Positions 15,461 through 22,336 of a stretch of DNA of 22,336 nucleotides are shown in pieces. The notes under the pieces were generated by a model. The model made no database searches and had not been told where the DNA came from. It worked only from the letters and a program-made list of their open reading frames with translations. Source of the stretch: a virus; IMG/VR virus record IMGVR_UViG_3300035180_003311, positions 1 to 22,336 of that record; one strand, given 5' to 3'. Both the position numbers and the translations under genes were made by a program. Every line of letters begins with the position of its first letter. Position 1 is the stretch's first letter.

Positions 15461-16435
15461 TTATCCTTTGAAATTTTTTGACCAATCATAACCTTTATCT
15501 TCAACCTTATCGTCTGGCATATAGCCTCTATCTTGGCGTAAAGCATAGCCCATATCAGATAATAATTGCATGACCTCGGCTTGTTCACGATCATTTAATG
15601 CATATTTTTTTACTTGGTCTTGGTAAATATCTTCAATATCATGTCCGGCTGATACCATTCCATTAATACAAACTCTGGCTATTCTAGAAATAAGCAATGG
15701 AACAGTAACATAAATTCCTTGCACACCAGTAATTTTTTGAGCTTCTTTAATTATTACAGAGTCAGATAAATCAATTTCAGCAAAAGATGTCTTTTTCTTT
15801 CTGCGATTTTTACTTTGTTTTTTTACTTTATCTAACCTATCATTAAGTCTAGATAATCCATCATCAATTTTAGATCTAACTGTTTCAATTTTATTTGCGT
15901 CTAATTCGCCGTCAAGATCTAATCTCATTGCCCTAGAAATTTCATTATCTAATCTTTCTAAATAAGATATAGCTCTTTCCAACCCAGCAGAATCATACCC
16001 AGAATGTTTTGGGACATCATCTATTCTTACTTTGATCCATGATATAAACCCATGAGGACCATGCGACTCCCAATCCCATTTTTCATTCTTTTTAGATTTT
16101 TTTGCATCATTTTCATCTGCTTCTTGAAAGTCAGGCAAATCTGATACTTCCAATTTATCTTCATCTTTTGGTTCAGGAGTACCAGGAGGAGCTCCAGCAA
16201 TATCGCCTAGTAATTCTAAAATTACATGAACTTCATCAGGTTTTGATTCAATATGATCATTATGCACATCATGATCCGTGCTAACCTCTAATGGGATAAT
16301 TCTATCAGAATCATTTACAGTAAATTCATGATTTGGTTCCGAAACTTCTAGATGCCCATTATCTGCTAATTCATCTGGTGAATCTACAATTAATATTGCA
16401 TTATTTTGATCTTGTGCGTTTGATTTTAATGACAT
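15461..16435 (-). CDS. Phage protein with acidic N-terminus and helical core, unknown function
   Basis: The 324-residue protein has a disordered acidic first third (to about 115; Asp, Glu, His and APPGTPEPKDED). A central helical domain follows, starting GPHGFISWIKVRIDDVPKHS and continuing with LERAISYLERLDNEI and a basic stretch KKQSKNRRKKK near 205-215. The C-terminal domain (about 225-324) contains ITGVQGIYVTVPLLISR and an EQAEVMQLLSDMGY helix. AGGGG precedes the ATG at about eight bases. The next gene follows by two bases. There is no catalytic motif. It is probably a structural or assembly protein of this phage group; the function is unknown. Confidence 0.7.
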   Translation of the reverse strand: MSLKSNAQDQNNAILIVDSPDELADNGHLEVSEPNHEFTVNDSDRIIPLEVSTDHDVHNDHIESKPDEVHVILELLGDIAGAPPGTPEPKDEDKLEVSDLPDFQEADENDAKKSKKNEKWDWESHGPHGFISWIKVRIDDVPKHSGYDSAGLERAISYLERLDNEISRAMRLDLDGELDANKIETVRSKIDDGLSRLNDRLDKVKKQSKNRRKKKTSFAEIDLSDSVIIKEAQKITGVQGIYVTVPLLISRIARVCINGMVSAGHDIEDIYQDQVKKYALNDREQAEVMQLLSDMGYALRQDRGYMPDDKVEDKGYDWSKNFKG

Positions 16436-16499
16436 TTAAATACCCCTAGAATATATTTACCCTATATGCATATATGTAACAATATACGCAGTTTTAAAT
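16436..16499. other. Short spacer with an ATATGCATAT palindrome
   Basis: A 64-base AT-rich spacer between the zinc-ribbon gene and the 15461-16435 gene. It contains a perfect ten-base palindrome ATATGCATAT and the AGGGG ribosome site of the downstream gene. It may hold a promoter or operator; no terminator is visible. Confidence 0.4.
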
Positions 16500-17099
16500 T
16501 TATGTATTATAAAAAGTGTTTCCAGAATTAGTGGTTCCATATTGAGATTGTTCATTACTTGGAGCATCTAAATCTTCAGGATCATTTATACCATCAGGAA
16601 GCCCATATAATGACGTCTCTTTTGGCGTTAATATTTGCGGTCCACCTTTATGACATTTGGGGCATGGATAAGTTACATCATATATTACGTCTTTATTCCC
16701 AATAAATCCACAATTAGCACAGCCTTTTGGAATATAATCATCCGCATCCGCATCCGCATCCGCATCAGCATAGCCATGATTAAGAGCAGTGTTAGGCTTT
16801 CCTTCAAAGTCTGGCAATAACATGGATTCATCCGATAATCCACCAATTTGCGCAGCATCACTTGCCGTACCGGAATTTCCTAAAATAGGTGTTGAGCCTA
16901 TTTGATCATCAATTGGAAAATCGATAGCAATTTTTAATATTCTAGATAATAGCATTGCCCTCGTTTTCATTTTACTAATACGTTGTTTTCTATTAGATTC
17001 TGTGTATTCAATCCAAGAGTCATCTGCTTTATACTTATCCTTCATCTTTTTTCTTCTATCTTTTAAAAAGTCAGAAACACTTTTATAATTTTGAAACAT
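16500..17099 (-). CDS. Zinc-ribbon protein with an AD-repeat linker, unknown function
   Basis: The 199-residue protein is taken from the ATG at 17099, with AAAGG eight bases upstream; the frame also offers ATG at 17117, six codons earlier, which overlaps the nucleotidyltransferase more. A basic helical N-terminus (FLKDRRKKMKDKY) leads to an acidic linker with an ADADADADAD run and a Cys4 ribbon C127-x2-C130-x15-C146-x2-C149 containing PCPKCHKGGP. A Gly/Asn/Ser-rich tail ends the protein. Zinc ribbons of this type often mediate protein or nucleic-acid contact. Its start lies within the end of the nucleotidyltransferase gene, so translation is coupled. The specific role is unknown. Confidence 0.7.
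   Translation of the reverse strand: MFQNYKSVSDFLKDRRKKMKDKYKADDSWIEYTESNRKQRISKMKTRAMLLSRILKIAIDFPIDDQIGSTPILGNSGTASDAAQIGGLSDESMLLPDFEGKPNTALNHGYADADADADADDYIPKGCANCGFIGNKDVIYDVTYPCPKCHKGGPQILTPKETSLYGLPDGINDPEDLDAPSNEQSQYGTTNSGNTFYNT
16741..16770 (-). repeat. 6-bp tandem repeat, five units (Ala-Asp coding)
   Basis: Four exact tccgca units and one tcagca (plus strand) encode alternating Ala and Asp in the linker before the zinc ribbon of the 16500-17099 protein. Copy changes would stay in frame. Confidence 0.9.
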
Positions 17100-17856
17100 T
17101 AATTTTGCCTTTAACATTTTTTAAATAATATGGTTGAGCAATTTCTGTTATTGGTATATGTTTCCATAAATTCATTTTTGTTATTAAGTAACTTGCTTTA
17201 TCTGCATCTCTCTCAAATGCTTCATTAATTTTTTCTACTAATAATTTGTTGCTAGATATTTGCACAGTTTGAGGATTTTTCGATACAAATTCAATTATAC
17301 TATTATCTACATCAAAACCTAATTTAGCTGCCAAATATATAGATCGTATTACTCTATTTCTATTTGTTGTTAAAGTAATTTCCGGAGATAAACATGTTCT
17401 AATAGTTTTATCTTTTAAGTCTTTAAACCCTCTATTAGTTGGGTCAGTGATATCTTTTAAATCTAATGATAATATTAAAGAATTACATGTAAAATCTCTA
17501 CTAAACATTTCTTTTTGCATACTAGTAGGATTTTTGATATTCATGTTCGCTAAAATTGAATCTATATTGGGGCAATTAAAATTAGAAGAAAAATCTAATT
17601 TTAATTTTCCTATAAATATAGTATTGTGGTCTGTTAATGTTTTTCTAATTACATTATACTTTTTGCTTAATTCACTGCCAAACTCACTTGATAGATAATC
17701 AATACTTTTATCTCCAGTAGTTATATCAATATCAGAAATATTCTCTAAATGACCAAGATATTTATCTCTTGGTGTACCTCCGCAAATTTTAGGCGGCGAA
17801 GATTTTGTTTTTTCCGCCACTCGTTCCATTATTTGAAGTAATTCTCTTAGTTTCAT
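17083..17856 (-). CDS. PAP/CCA-family nucleotidyltransferase (poly(A) polymerase or tRNA CCA-adding type)
   Basis: The 257-residue enzyme has the class II nucleotidyltransferase head and neck. GGTPRDKYLG (26-35) followed by SDIDITTGD gives the G-G...D42-x-D44 catalytic pair, and LKLDFSSNF supplies a third candidate carboxylate D88. FSRDFTCNSLILSL (118-131) matches the R-R-D-F-T-x-N-A motif, and NRNRVIRSIYLAAKLGF (165-181) matches the nucleotide-binding helix. Such enzymes add nucleotides to RNA 3' ends without a template. The protein is shorter than typical bacterial members (often 350-450 residues), lacking much of the body and tail, so tRNA recognition may be altered. No ribosome site is evident; the ATG follows the upstream stop by six bases, suggesting coupled translation. 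Placement in the structural operon is unusual. The substrate is unknown. Confidence 0.87.
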   Translation of the reverse strand: MKLRELLQIMERVAEKTKSSPPKICGGTPRDKYLGHLENISDIDITTGDKSIDYLSSEFGSELSKKYNVIRKTLTDHNTIFIGKLKLDFSSNFNCPNIDSILANMNIKNPTSMQKEMFSRDFTCNSLILSLDLKDITDPTNRGFKDLKDKTIRTCLSPEITLTTNRNRVIRSIYLAAKLGFDVDNSIIEFVSKNPQTVQISSNKLLVEKINEAFERDADKASYLITKMNLWKHIPITEIAQPYYLKNVKGKINVSKL

Positions 17857-17862
17857 AAGATA

Positions 17863-19641
17863 TTATCTAGCTGGTGGAGGAGGTGGGGCAGGTGGAGCAG
17901 GTGGTGCTTCTGGTTTTGCGCCCAAATCTTCTTCTATGTCTATTTTGGGTGTCTCTTTATCATGAGATTCCATATCAGATATTTCTTGGTCTTTCCTCAT
18001 CTGCTTTCTTGCTTTTTCCTTATCATCATCTGATTTTAATTTATTTTTTATTCCAGCAATTTCTGGTTTCTCTTCCGCATCTCCCTTCAAATCAATATCA
18101 TGCGTACCAATAGCTCCACGTAATTTTGAAATTATATCTTCAACACGAGTTGAAATATAGTTATTTGATTCTAGAGATTTATTTGTAGCCTCTGATAATG
18201 ATGGGAAATAAGATGCTAATCCCAAGCTATCTAACATCATATCAACTATGCCTAATTGTCTTGGTATTTCTCTTGTTTTAAATACTTTTGCCAAATCTTC
18301 TAGTTTGGTAATAACATCTAAAATTGTTATATTTGCAAAAACTTGATTTACTCTATTATCAAAATCACTTACTGTTTTAGTATCTTTAGATATTTCTGGA
18401 GAAGGTGTAATATCTTTTTCTGTTACTTCTAATTGTGGCGCTTTATTTGTTGGCTGCTTCATTACAGGAGATTTTTCTGGAAGTGGTAATGGCATATCTG
18501 GTGTCGCTGGTGGTGCCACTTGAGCTTCTACGACCAATAAATCATCTCCATCAGAAATCTCTAAATCATCCGCTTTTGCTTTATCAAGATTAGTTATTTT
18601 TGCAGTACTCAAATTATTTAAAAATTCATTGAGCCCAGCATTTTCATTTGGCGCATCTGATTGATTTGATGGAGACCCAGGTCCTGTTGATGGTAACCCT
18701 CCTGGTGCTCCACTTGGTTGCATTGGTGGTGCTGGTGGTGGTGGTACTGGCGCTGGCATTGGCTGTGCGTCTGGTTTACCTGTGCCTGGAGGTGGAGGAT
18801 TATTAGCTTGTGCAACTGAATATAATAATTCTGCTGCTTTAAAAAACCCTCCCCTATTAAGAATATTAGCTTCTCGTACAATCATATCTTCATATAATTT
18901 TGTTGAAGAGCTAATTTTATTTACCATTTGAATTTTCTTTTTTAACTCATAAATAGCTTCAAGTAATGTTTCAAATTCTTTACCTGCAAACATTTGACCT
19001 TCATTAGATCGCATTAATTTTTCTGCAGAATCTAGTCTTCCAATAATTTTGTATCTTTGCTTCTCAATAATATTCTTTTTTTCACTAGAACCAGTGTCTA
19101 AAGTATTAGTATCTCTAGAAAAATCAATATTTTTCTCTTCTTCTTTTTTTGGGTCTGGCTTTATATGTAAAAAATATCCTGGTTGCTCAGTGTTTTCATA
19201 CCATAATTGTGCGAATTTATATTTCATATGGCTTTTTGATTCATAAAATTTAAGCCAGTTCAAAAAATCAAAAGTTTCAGTAGGCGTCCAAGAAGACGTA
19301 ACTTTACGTATTGAATCAATTCTTCCAGAATTATTTCTCTCTAAATAATAAATTGTTTTTACTGCTTCCATCCATTTATTTACATCATGCTGGCGTGGAA
19401 TGTGCATATATTCATCATTATTAGGATATCCCTTAGAGTTTAAATTAGGATTAAAATTATATGTTTTATCTAAATCTAATTTTGGCAGTGGAGTAGATTC
19501 AGATTCAATGTCAGTTGAAAGCCCTAATCTCGTATAAGCTCTTTGTATTCCTTTAAGAATTTCTGCTAATTCATCTTTAGAATACGAATCTATAGGGTCA
19601 AGATTTTTTATTATTTCTCTAATATTATTTTTATTGCTCAT
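17863..19641 (-). CDS. Large proline-rich structural protein, unknown function
   Basis: The 592-residue protein has several segments: a helical start; an aromatic-rich domain around 85-160 (FDFLNWLKFYES, KYKFAQLWYENTEQPGYFL); a helical region around 195-275 ending REANILNRGGFFKAAELLYS; a Pro/Gly linker (about 280-320, with PPPP runs); a second helical domain around 430-505 containing REIPRQLGIVDMMLDSLGLA; a charged tail; and a final Pro/Ala run. No catalytic or transmembrane features are visible. The start follows the 19644-20399 stop by two bases with GGATAAGT upstream. The architecture fits an internal head, scaffold or packaging-accessory protein. I recognise no named family. Confidence 0.75.
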   Translation of the reverse strand: MSNKNNIREIIKNLDPIDSYSKDELAEILKGIQRAYTRLGLSTDIESESTPLPKLDLDKTYNFNPNLNSKGYPNNDEYMHIPRQHDVNKWMEAVKTIYYLERNNSGRIDSIRKVTSSWTPTETFDFLNWLKFYESKSHMKYKFAQLWYENTEQPGYFLHIKPDPKKEEEKNIDFSRDTNTLDTGSSEKKNIIEKQRYKIIGRLDSAEKLMRSNEGQMFAGKEFETLLEAIYELKKKIQMVNKISSSTKLYEDMIVREANILNRGGFFKAAELLYSVAQANNPPPPGTGKPDAQPMPAPVPPPPAPPMQPSGAPGGLPSTGPGSPSNQSDAPNENAGLNEFLNNLSTAKITNLDKAKADDLEISDGDDLLVVEAQVAPPATPDMPLPLPEKSPVMKQPTNKAPQLEVTEKDITPSPEISKDTKTVSDFDNRVNQVFANITILDVITKLEDLAKVFKTREIPRQLGIVDMMLDSLGLASYFPSLSEATNKSLESNNYISTRVEDIISKLRGAIGTHDIDLKGDAEEKPEIAGIKNKLKSDDDKEKARKQMRKDQEISDMESHDKETPKIDIEEDLGAKPEAPPAPPAPPPPPAR

Positions 19642-19643
19642 AC

Positions 19644-20399
19644 TTATCCGTTAACCTTTTTGTTAATGGTTTCACTTAAAAGTTTTGCCTCTGCCAATTG
19701 CATGTCTATATTTGGTGCGGCATCTTTTTCTGGAGCTTTTAATTTAGACATTTTCTCATTAAAAACCTCCATAAAATACATGGATGTTTCCAAATCCATT
19801 TGAGATAAAACTTCTTTTATTACATCATGAAATACCGTAATATGCTGATCTACTACCTGCAAAGTTACATTGTGCTGAATAATTTGGTCTGCAGGCGCCT
19901 CAGTGAATTTATAATATTTTTCTAATATGTTACCAAGCACTTCGGTGTAGTCAATTAATAATCTATCTACCTTAGTATTTATATTCCTAGGGTCTTCTTG
20001 AATCTCATCAAAAACTTGAGCTAATCTAGTTTCCACTGCATGACATAAATTTGCTACAGATGTTCTTACGTCAAGTTGTTTTGTAGCAGTTTGCAACATA
20101 ATATTTTTATATGCTGTATTATTTTTTACAGCTAACTCCAATTGATCTTCTGTGCTAGATTTAATTGCAGTTTTAGTCTTAGCCAAATCTTCTTGAATTA
20201 AATTGTAAATATCTAAATAATTTTCTTGAAATGATTTTAAAGATTTCTCAGCTATAATAAATTTTGATTCGCTAACGTTTGTGTATTTAGCTTCGAGCCA
20301 ATCATGTACATCTTTAGTTGATTGCCCAATAATTAATTTGGCAATGATTTCATCCTTATCTGGATGATCTAAAATTTTTTTCAATGCGTTCTTATTCAT
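19644..20399 (-). CDS. Helical protein with N-terminal DNA-binding-like region; possible terminase small subunit
   Basis: The 251-residue protein is taken from the ATG at 20399; an in-frame TTG at 20414 gives 256. AGAGAGG touches the TTG but is 15 bases from the ATG, so the start is uncertain. The N-terminus DKDEIIAKLIIGQSTKDVHDW followed by LEAKY and an FQENYLDIY helix resembles the HTH opening of small-terminase-like phage proteins. The rest is long helices (LAQVFDEIQ, VDRLLIDYTEVLGNILEKYY), as expected for an oligomeric coiled protein. It is the first gene after a strong terminator and lies upstream of terL with several genes between. A small terminase is the best guess, though it could be another DNA-binding head protein. 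Confidence 0.6.
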   Translation of the reverse strand: MNKNALKKILDHPDKDEIIAKLIIGQSTKDVHDWLEAKYTNVSESKFIIAEKSLKSFQENYLDIYNLIQEDLAKTKTAIKSSTEDQLELAVKNNTAYKNIMLQTATKQLDVRTSVANLCHAVETRLAQVFDEIQEDPRNINTKVDRLLIDYTEVLGNILEKYYKFTEAPADQIIQHNVTLQVVDQHITVFHDVIKEVLSQMDLETSMYFMEVFNEKMSKLKAPEKDAAPNIDMQLAEAKLLSETINKKVNG

Positions 20400-20400
20400 A

Positions 20401-20464
20401 TATTTATAAATCAACCTCTCTTATAAATACTGAGTTATAACCTAATAGTTGGCGCATTTTATTA
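20401..20464 (-). promoter_or_regulatory. Putative leader/promoter region of the 19644-20399 gene
   Basis: Sixty-odd AT-rich bases lie between a strong terminator and the next start. Since leftward transcription should stop at the terminator, a promoter is expected here. AT-rich -10-like hexamers (TTATAA, TATAAG) occur, but no TTGACA-like partner is seen. AGAGAGG is the ribosome site. The promoter is inferred from position, not from a clear motif. Confidence 0.4.
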
Positions 20465-20500
20465 TAAAAAAAAATAAAGGCGGCTCAAATGAACCGCCTT
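20465..20500 (-). terminator. Intrinsic terminator after the 20524-21237 gene
   Basis: On the minus strand AAGGCGGTTC, loop ATTT, and GAGCCGCCTT form a ten-base stem with one G-U pair (20477-20500), followed directly by TATTTTTTTTTAT. GC-rich pairing plus a long U-tract is the classic intrinsic terminator, standing out in this AT-rich DNA. It begins 23 bases after the TAA of the upstream gene and separates two leftward transcription units. Confidence 0.93.
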
Positions 20501-20523
20501 CAATAAATTAACTTTTAACAATT

Positions 20524-21237
20524 TTATTTGTTTGCTTGAAGTATTCCTTCTCGCGTATCAAATATAGAGTGCGAAGGAGTATCTAAACCTTGAGTTTGTT
20601 GAGATACATCGCCACCAGGCACCTTATTACCATTATTTAATGTAAAACCATTATCAAAATCATAGGTTTTTTTATCAAGCTCACATTGCCAAACATGTTC
20701 TCCAATTCTTGCAAGCTGTACTCCAGGATGATCTGGGCAATATCTTGAACTTAATGGCGCTTCTAATATTCTATATTGTTTTGTGAGATTGCTTTTCTCA
20801 ATTGCTTTTTCAGAGTCAGCAATTTTATTAGTATCAGCTAAATCTTTTCTTGGTTGCTCATACTTTTTTTTTAATTCTTCTAAGCGATAATCTTCTGCCG
20901 CTTTTGCAGCTTTATATGACCCTTGTGGCGCCGCAATTCCCAAAATAAGCTCATCTATAACTGAAGCTTGTTTTTTTAACGCTGGATCCCCAGAAGACTC
21001 TAGTGCATGAGCTAAATTAGCTAAACCGTCTATTGACTCAGCAGTAATTTGTGATTCTTCTGGTGGTTCTAAATAATCAACTTCTTCTGCTGCGTTTTTT
21101 ATAAGAGCAGCTGCCAATACGCATGATTCTGATACAATTTTCATACAATCATCATTTGCTTCTGCAAGCAGCATTGCTTCATTATCTGGACTTTCTAGCC
21201 AAGAGGCAATTGCCTGTAACATTTCTGATATTCTCAT
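20524..21237 (-). CDS. Helical phage protein with partial zinc-like motif, unknown function
   Basis: The 237-residue protein has an Ala/Glu-rich helical N-terminus (to about 100, including LANLAHALESSGDPALKKQA), a charged helix (115-155) and a C-terminal region YCPDHPGVQL with C167 and H170, then VWQC with C185, and YDFDNGF followed by KVPGGDVSQQT. The Cys/His arrangement looks like a zinc ribbon lacking one ligand, or a ribbon-like beta fold that has lost metal. The start overlaps the upstream TGA (ATGA), so translation is coupled. The gene ends 23 bases before the strong terminator, as last of its transcription unit. It is probably a structural component; the function is unknown. Confidence 0.7.
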   Translation of the reverse strand: MRISEMLQAIASWLESPDNEAMLLAEANDDCMKIVSESCVLAAALIKNAAEEVDYLEPPEESQITAESIDGLANLAHALESSGDPALKKQASVIDELILGIAAPQGSYKAAKAAEDYRLEELKKKYEQPRKDLADTNKIADSEKAIEKSNLTKQYRILEAPLSSRYCPDHPGVQLARIGEHVWQCELDKKTYDFDNGFTLNNGNKVPGGDVSQQTQGLDTPSHSIFDTREGILQANK

Positions 21238-22336
21238 ATAGCGCCTCTTTTTAATAAGCCTGCAATATAAGCTCTAGCTTCACTTCGCTTATCTCGTGCT
21301 TTCTGTTCATCATCTTCAAATGATTCTTCTTGTTTTGAACCATACATATTTTGTAATTTTTGCTCTTCAAGTTCACGTTGACGTGTGGCAACAGCCTCAT
21401 CTCTTCGCTTAATCTGAGGAGCCAATCTTTCTAAAGATCGTTGGTGCGTGTAATCTCTTGGCTCAAAAAATGTATCGAATTTAGCCTTCTCTTTATCAAT
21501 AATTGATCTTTCTTCAGCTGGAGTTAAAAGATTAGTATTTTCTTCAAAAATTGGGGTATTAGTTTCAGTAAGCTCCCTTTTTCTTTTTGTTATTTCTGCA
21601 ATATCATCAGCTAAACTTGAGAAATAAATTTTATTTTTATCTTCTCCGCCAGTTCTCTTCCAAGTATTAACAAGATGAACGATTTGTTGCCTTAAAAGTG
21701 GATGCGTAAACATTTCATCCCAATTATCTATATTTAATCCATGCGCTGCTGCGACTGGTGATACTAAAAAGTCTTTTATGTGTGTTTCCTGAAGATCTGT
21801 TGGCGCTACAGAAACAGTCCCAGTTTGCAATTCTTTGCCTTTAAAGTTCAAAGAAGTATTTTCTGGTACAAACTTTTTTAATACCAAAAATACCTTTCTT
21901 AGGTCCTTAGATACACTTTCTATTCTATTATCAACACCGCGTTTTAATTGAATTTTTATTGCATTTATAGCTTTATTGCTTCTTGATCTTTCATTCAAAA
22001 AATCAGTAATAACATTTGGTGCTGTAACTTCATTGCATGCATCCAACATTTTAGCAACTAATTTATATAATTTTATTACATCTATAGAATCTATATCATA
22101 CTCTAGAGCTTCAAAATAATCAAATAATTTATTTATATTATTTTCGCCTAAATCTCTTAGAACAAAAAGAGCGTCCATAGATATAACTGGTACTTTTCTT
22201 TTTGCCCTTTCTTTTTCATTAAAGAAATTATTATATAATTCTGTTAATTTCTTTTTTTGATTAATTATAATATGTGATGGTGCCTGGATATCAGATCCTT
22301 GAGCGTTCTTCACAAGACTATATTTCTTATCAAATA
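21234..22336 (-). CDS. Right-edge partial phage protein, helical, unknown function
   Basis: The frame is open from the TGA at 21234 to the right edge. A GTG at 22313 could be used as a start, but the codons before it (reading F-D-K-K-Y-S-L) contain no stop and no ribosome site is visible, so the true start is probably outside the window. The visible 360-odd residues are mainly helical and charged: a Lys-rich beginning, helices around 45-160, a segment with HGLNIDNWDEMFTHPLLRQQ near 195-215, and a long Glu/Arg/Lys coiled coil to the end (ending YIAGLLKRGAI). No catalytic motif is seen. It is coupled by ATGA to the next gene. A structural or accessory protein is likely. Confidence 0.65.
   Translation of the reverse strand, partial: FDKKYSLVKNAQGSDIQAPSHIIINQKKKLTELYNNFFNEKERAKRKVPVISMDALFVLRDLGENNINKLFDYFEALEYDIDSIDVIKLYKLVAKMLDACNEVTAPNVITDFLNERSRSNKAINAIKIQLKRGVDNRIESVSKDLRKVFLVLKKFVPENTSLNFKGKELQTGTVSVAPTDLQETHIKDFLVSPVAAAHGLNIDNWDEMFTHPLLRQQIVHLVNTWKRTGGEDKNKIYFSSLADDIAEITKRKRELTETNTPIFEENTNLLTPAEERSIIDKEKAKFDTFFEPRDYTHQRSLERLAPQIKRRDEAVATRQRELEEQKLQNMYGSKQEESFEDDEQKARDKRSEARAYIAGLLKRGAI

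Noticed and set aside
16463-16474. ATATGCATAT palindrome as an operator
   Set aside because: Short AT-rich palindromes are common here and there is no second copy or nearby regulator; noted only as part of the spacer.
17083-17856. Nucleotidyltransferase as a toxin or defence component
   Set aside because: The R-D-F-T-x-N and N-R-x-R helix motifs fit the PAP/CCA family, not MNT/AbiEii-type toxins, and there is no antitoxin-like neighbour.
1-22336. Recoded genetic code (TAG or TGA read as an amino acid)
   Set aside because: All long frames are intact under the standard code, with TGA used as stop in overlaps and no in-frame TAG needed.

Overview
The window is a stretch of a tailed double-stranded DNA bacteriophage genome (Caudoviricetes). 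It is strongly AT-rich, densely packed and almost entirely transcribed leftward (minus strand). The anchor genes are a large terminase (12234-14126), a portal protein (10350-12155), a prohead serine protease fused to a very long scaffold-like tail (975-4613) and an SLT-type lytic transglycosylase (7445-8572). The leftward order terminase, portal, assorted virion proteins, lysin-like enzyme, protease/scaffold is the usual head-morphogenesis order, so the major capsid protein is expected just beyond the left edge. Many Shine-Dalgarno sequences and a peptidoglycan-cleaving enzyme point to a bacterial host; the host cannot be named. The oversized, low-complexity structural proteins suggest a large-genome (jumbo-like) phage known mainly from metagenomes, which is an inference.

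Right to left: two genes coupled by an ATGA overlap (21234-22336, open at the right edge, and 20524-21237) end at the best intrinsic terminator of the window (about 20465-20500). A new gene run follows: a possible DNA-binding/terminase-small-subunit-like protein (19644-20399), a long proline-rich protein (17863-19641), a PAP/CCA-type nucleotidyltransferase (17083-17856), a zinc-ribbon protein (16500-17099) and two unrecognised proteins (15461-16435, 14778-15458). The only rightward gene, 14153-14785, lies between these and the terminase. It encodes a three-zinc-finger protein with two HNH-like units whose catalytic Asp-His pairs are replaced. Then come terminase, portal, a coiled-coil protein with a fresh 180-bp tandem duplication (8575-10269), the lytic transglycosylase, two small unknowns (7040-7435, 6303-7043), a dual-specificity/tyrosine phosphatase (5560-6306), a helical protein (4908-5567), a 51-residue protein (4617-4772), the protease-scaffold fusion, a Ser/Asp-rich Cys protein (315-953), a short helical protein (84-302) and a fragment at the left edge (1-87).

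The genes appear to work together to build and fill the capsid: terminase and portal package DNA, the protease matures the prohead, and the transglycosylase probably acts during infection. Less usual are a protein/RNA-type phosphatase and a template-independent nucleotidyltransferase within the head operon, repeat-driven remodelling of several structural genes, a short helical 'A-x-L-x-x-x-G-x-x-x-x-A' hairpin recurring in several otherwise unrelated proteins, and two mRNA inverted repeats that would mask ribosome binding sites. Leftward genes end in TAA or TGA only; the sole TAG terminates the rightward zinc-finger gene. No tRNA, CRISPR array, insertion sequence or gene-free stretch longer than 300 bases was seen.
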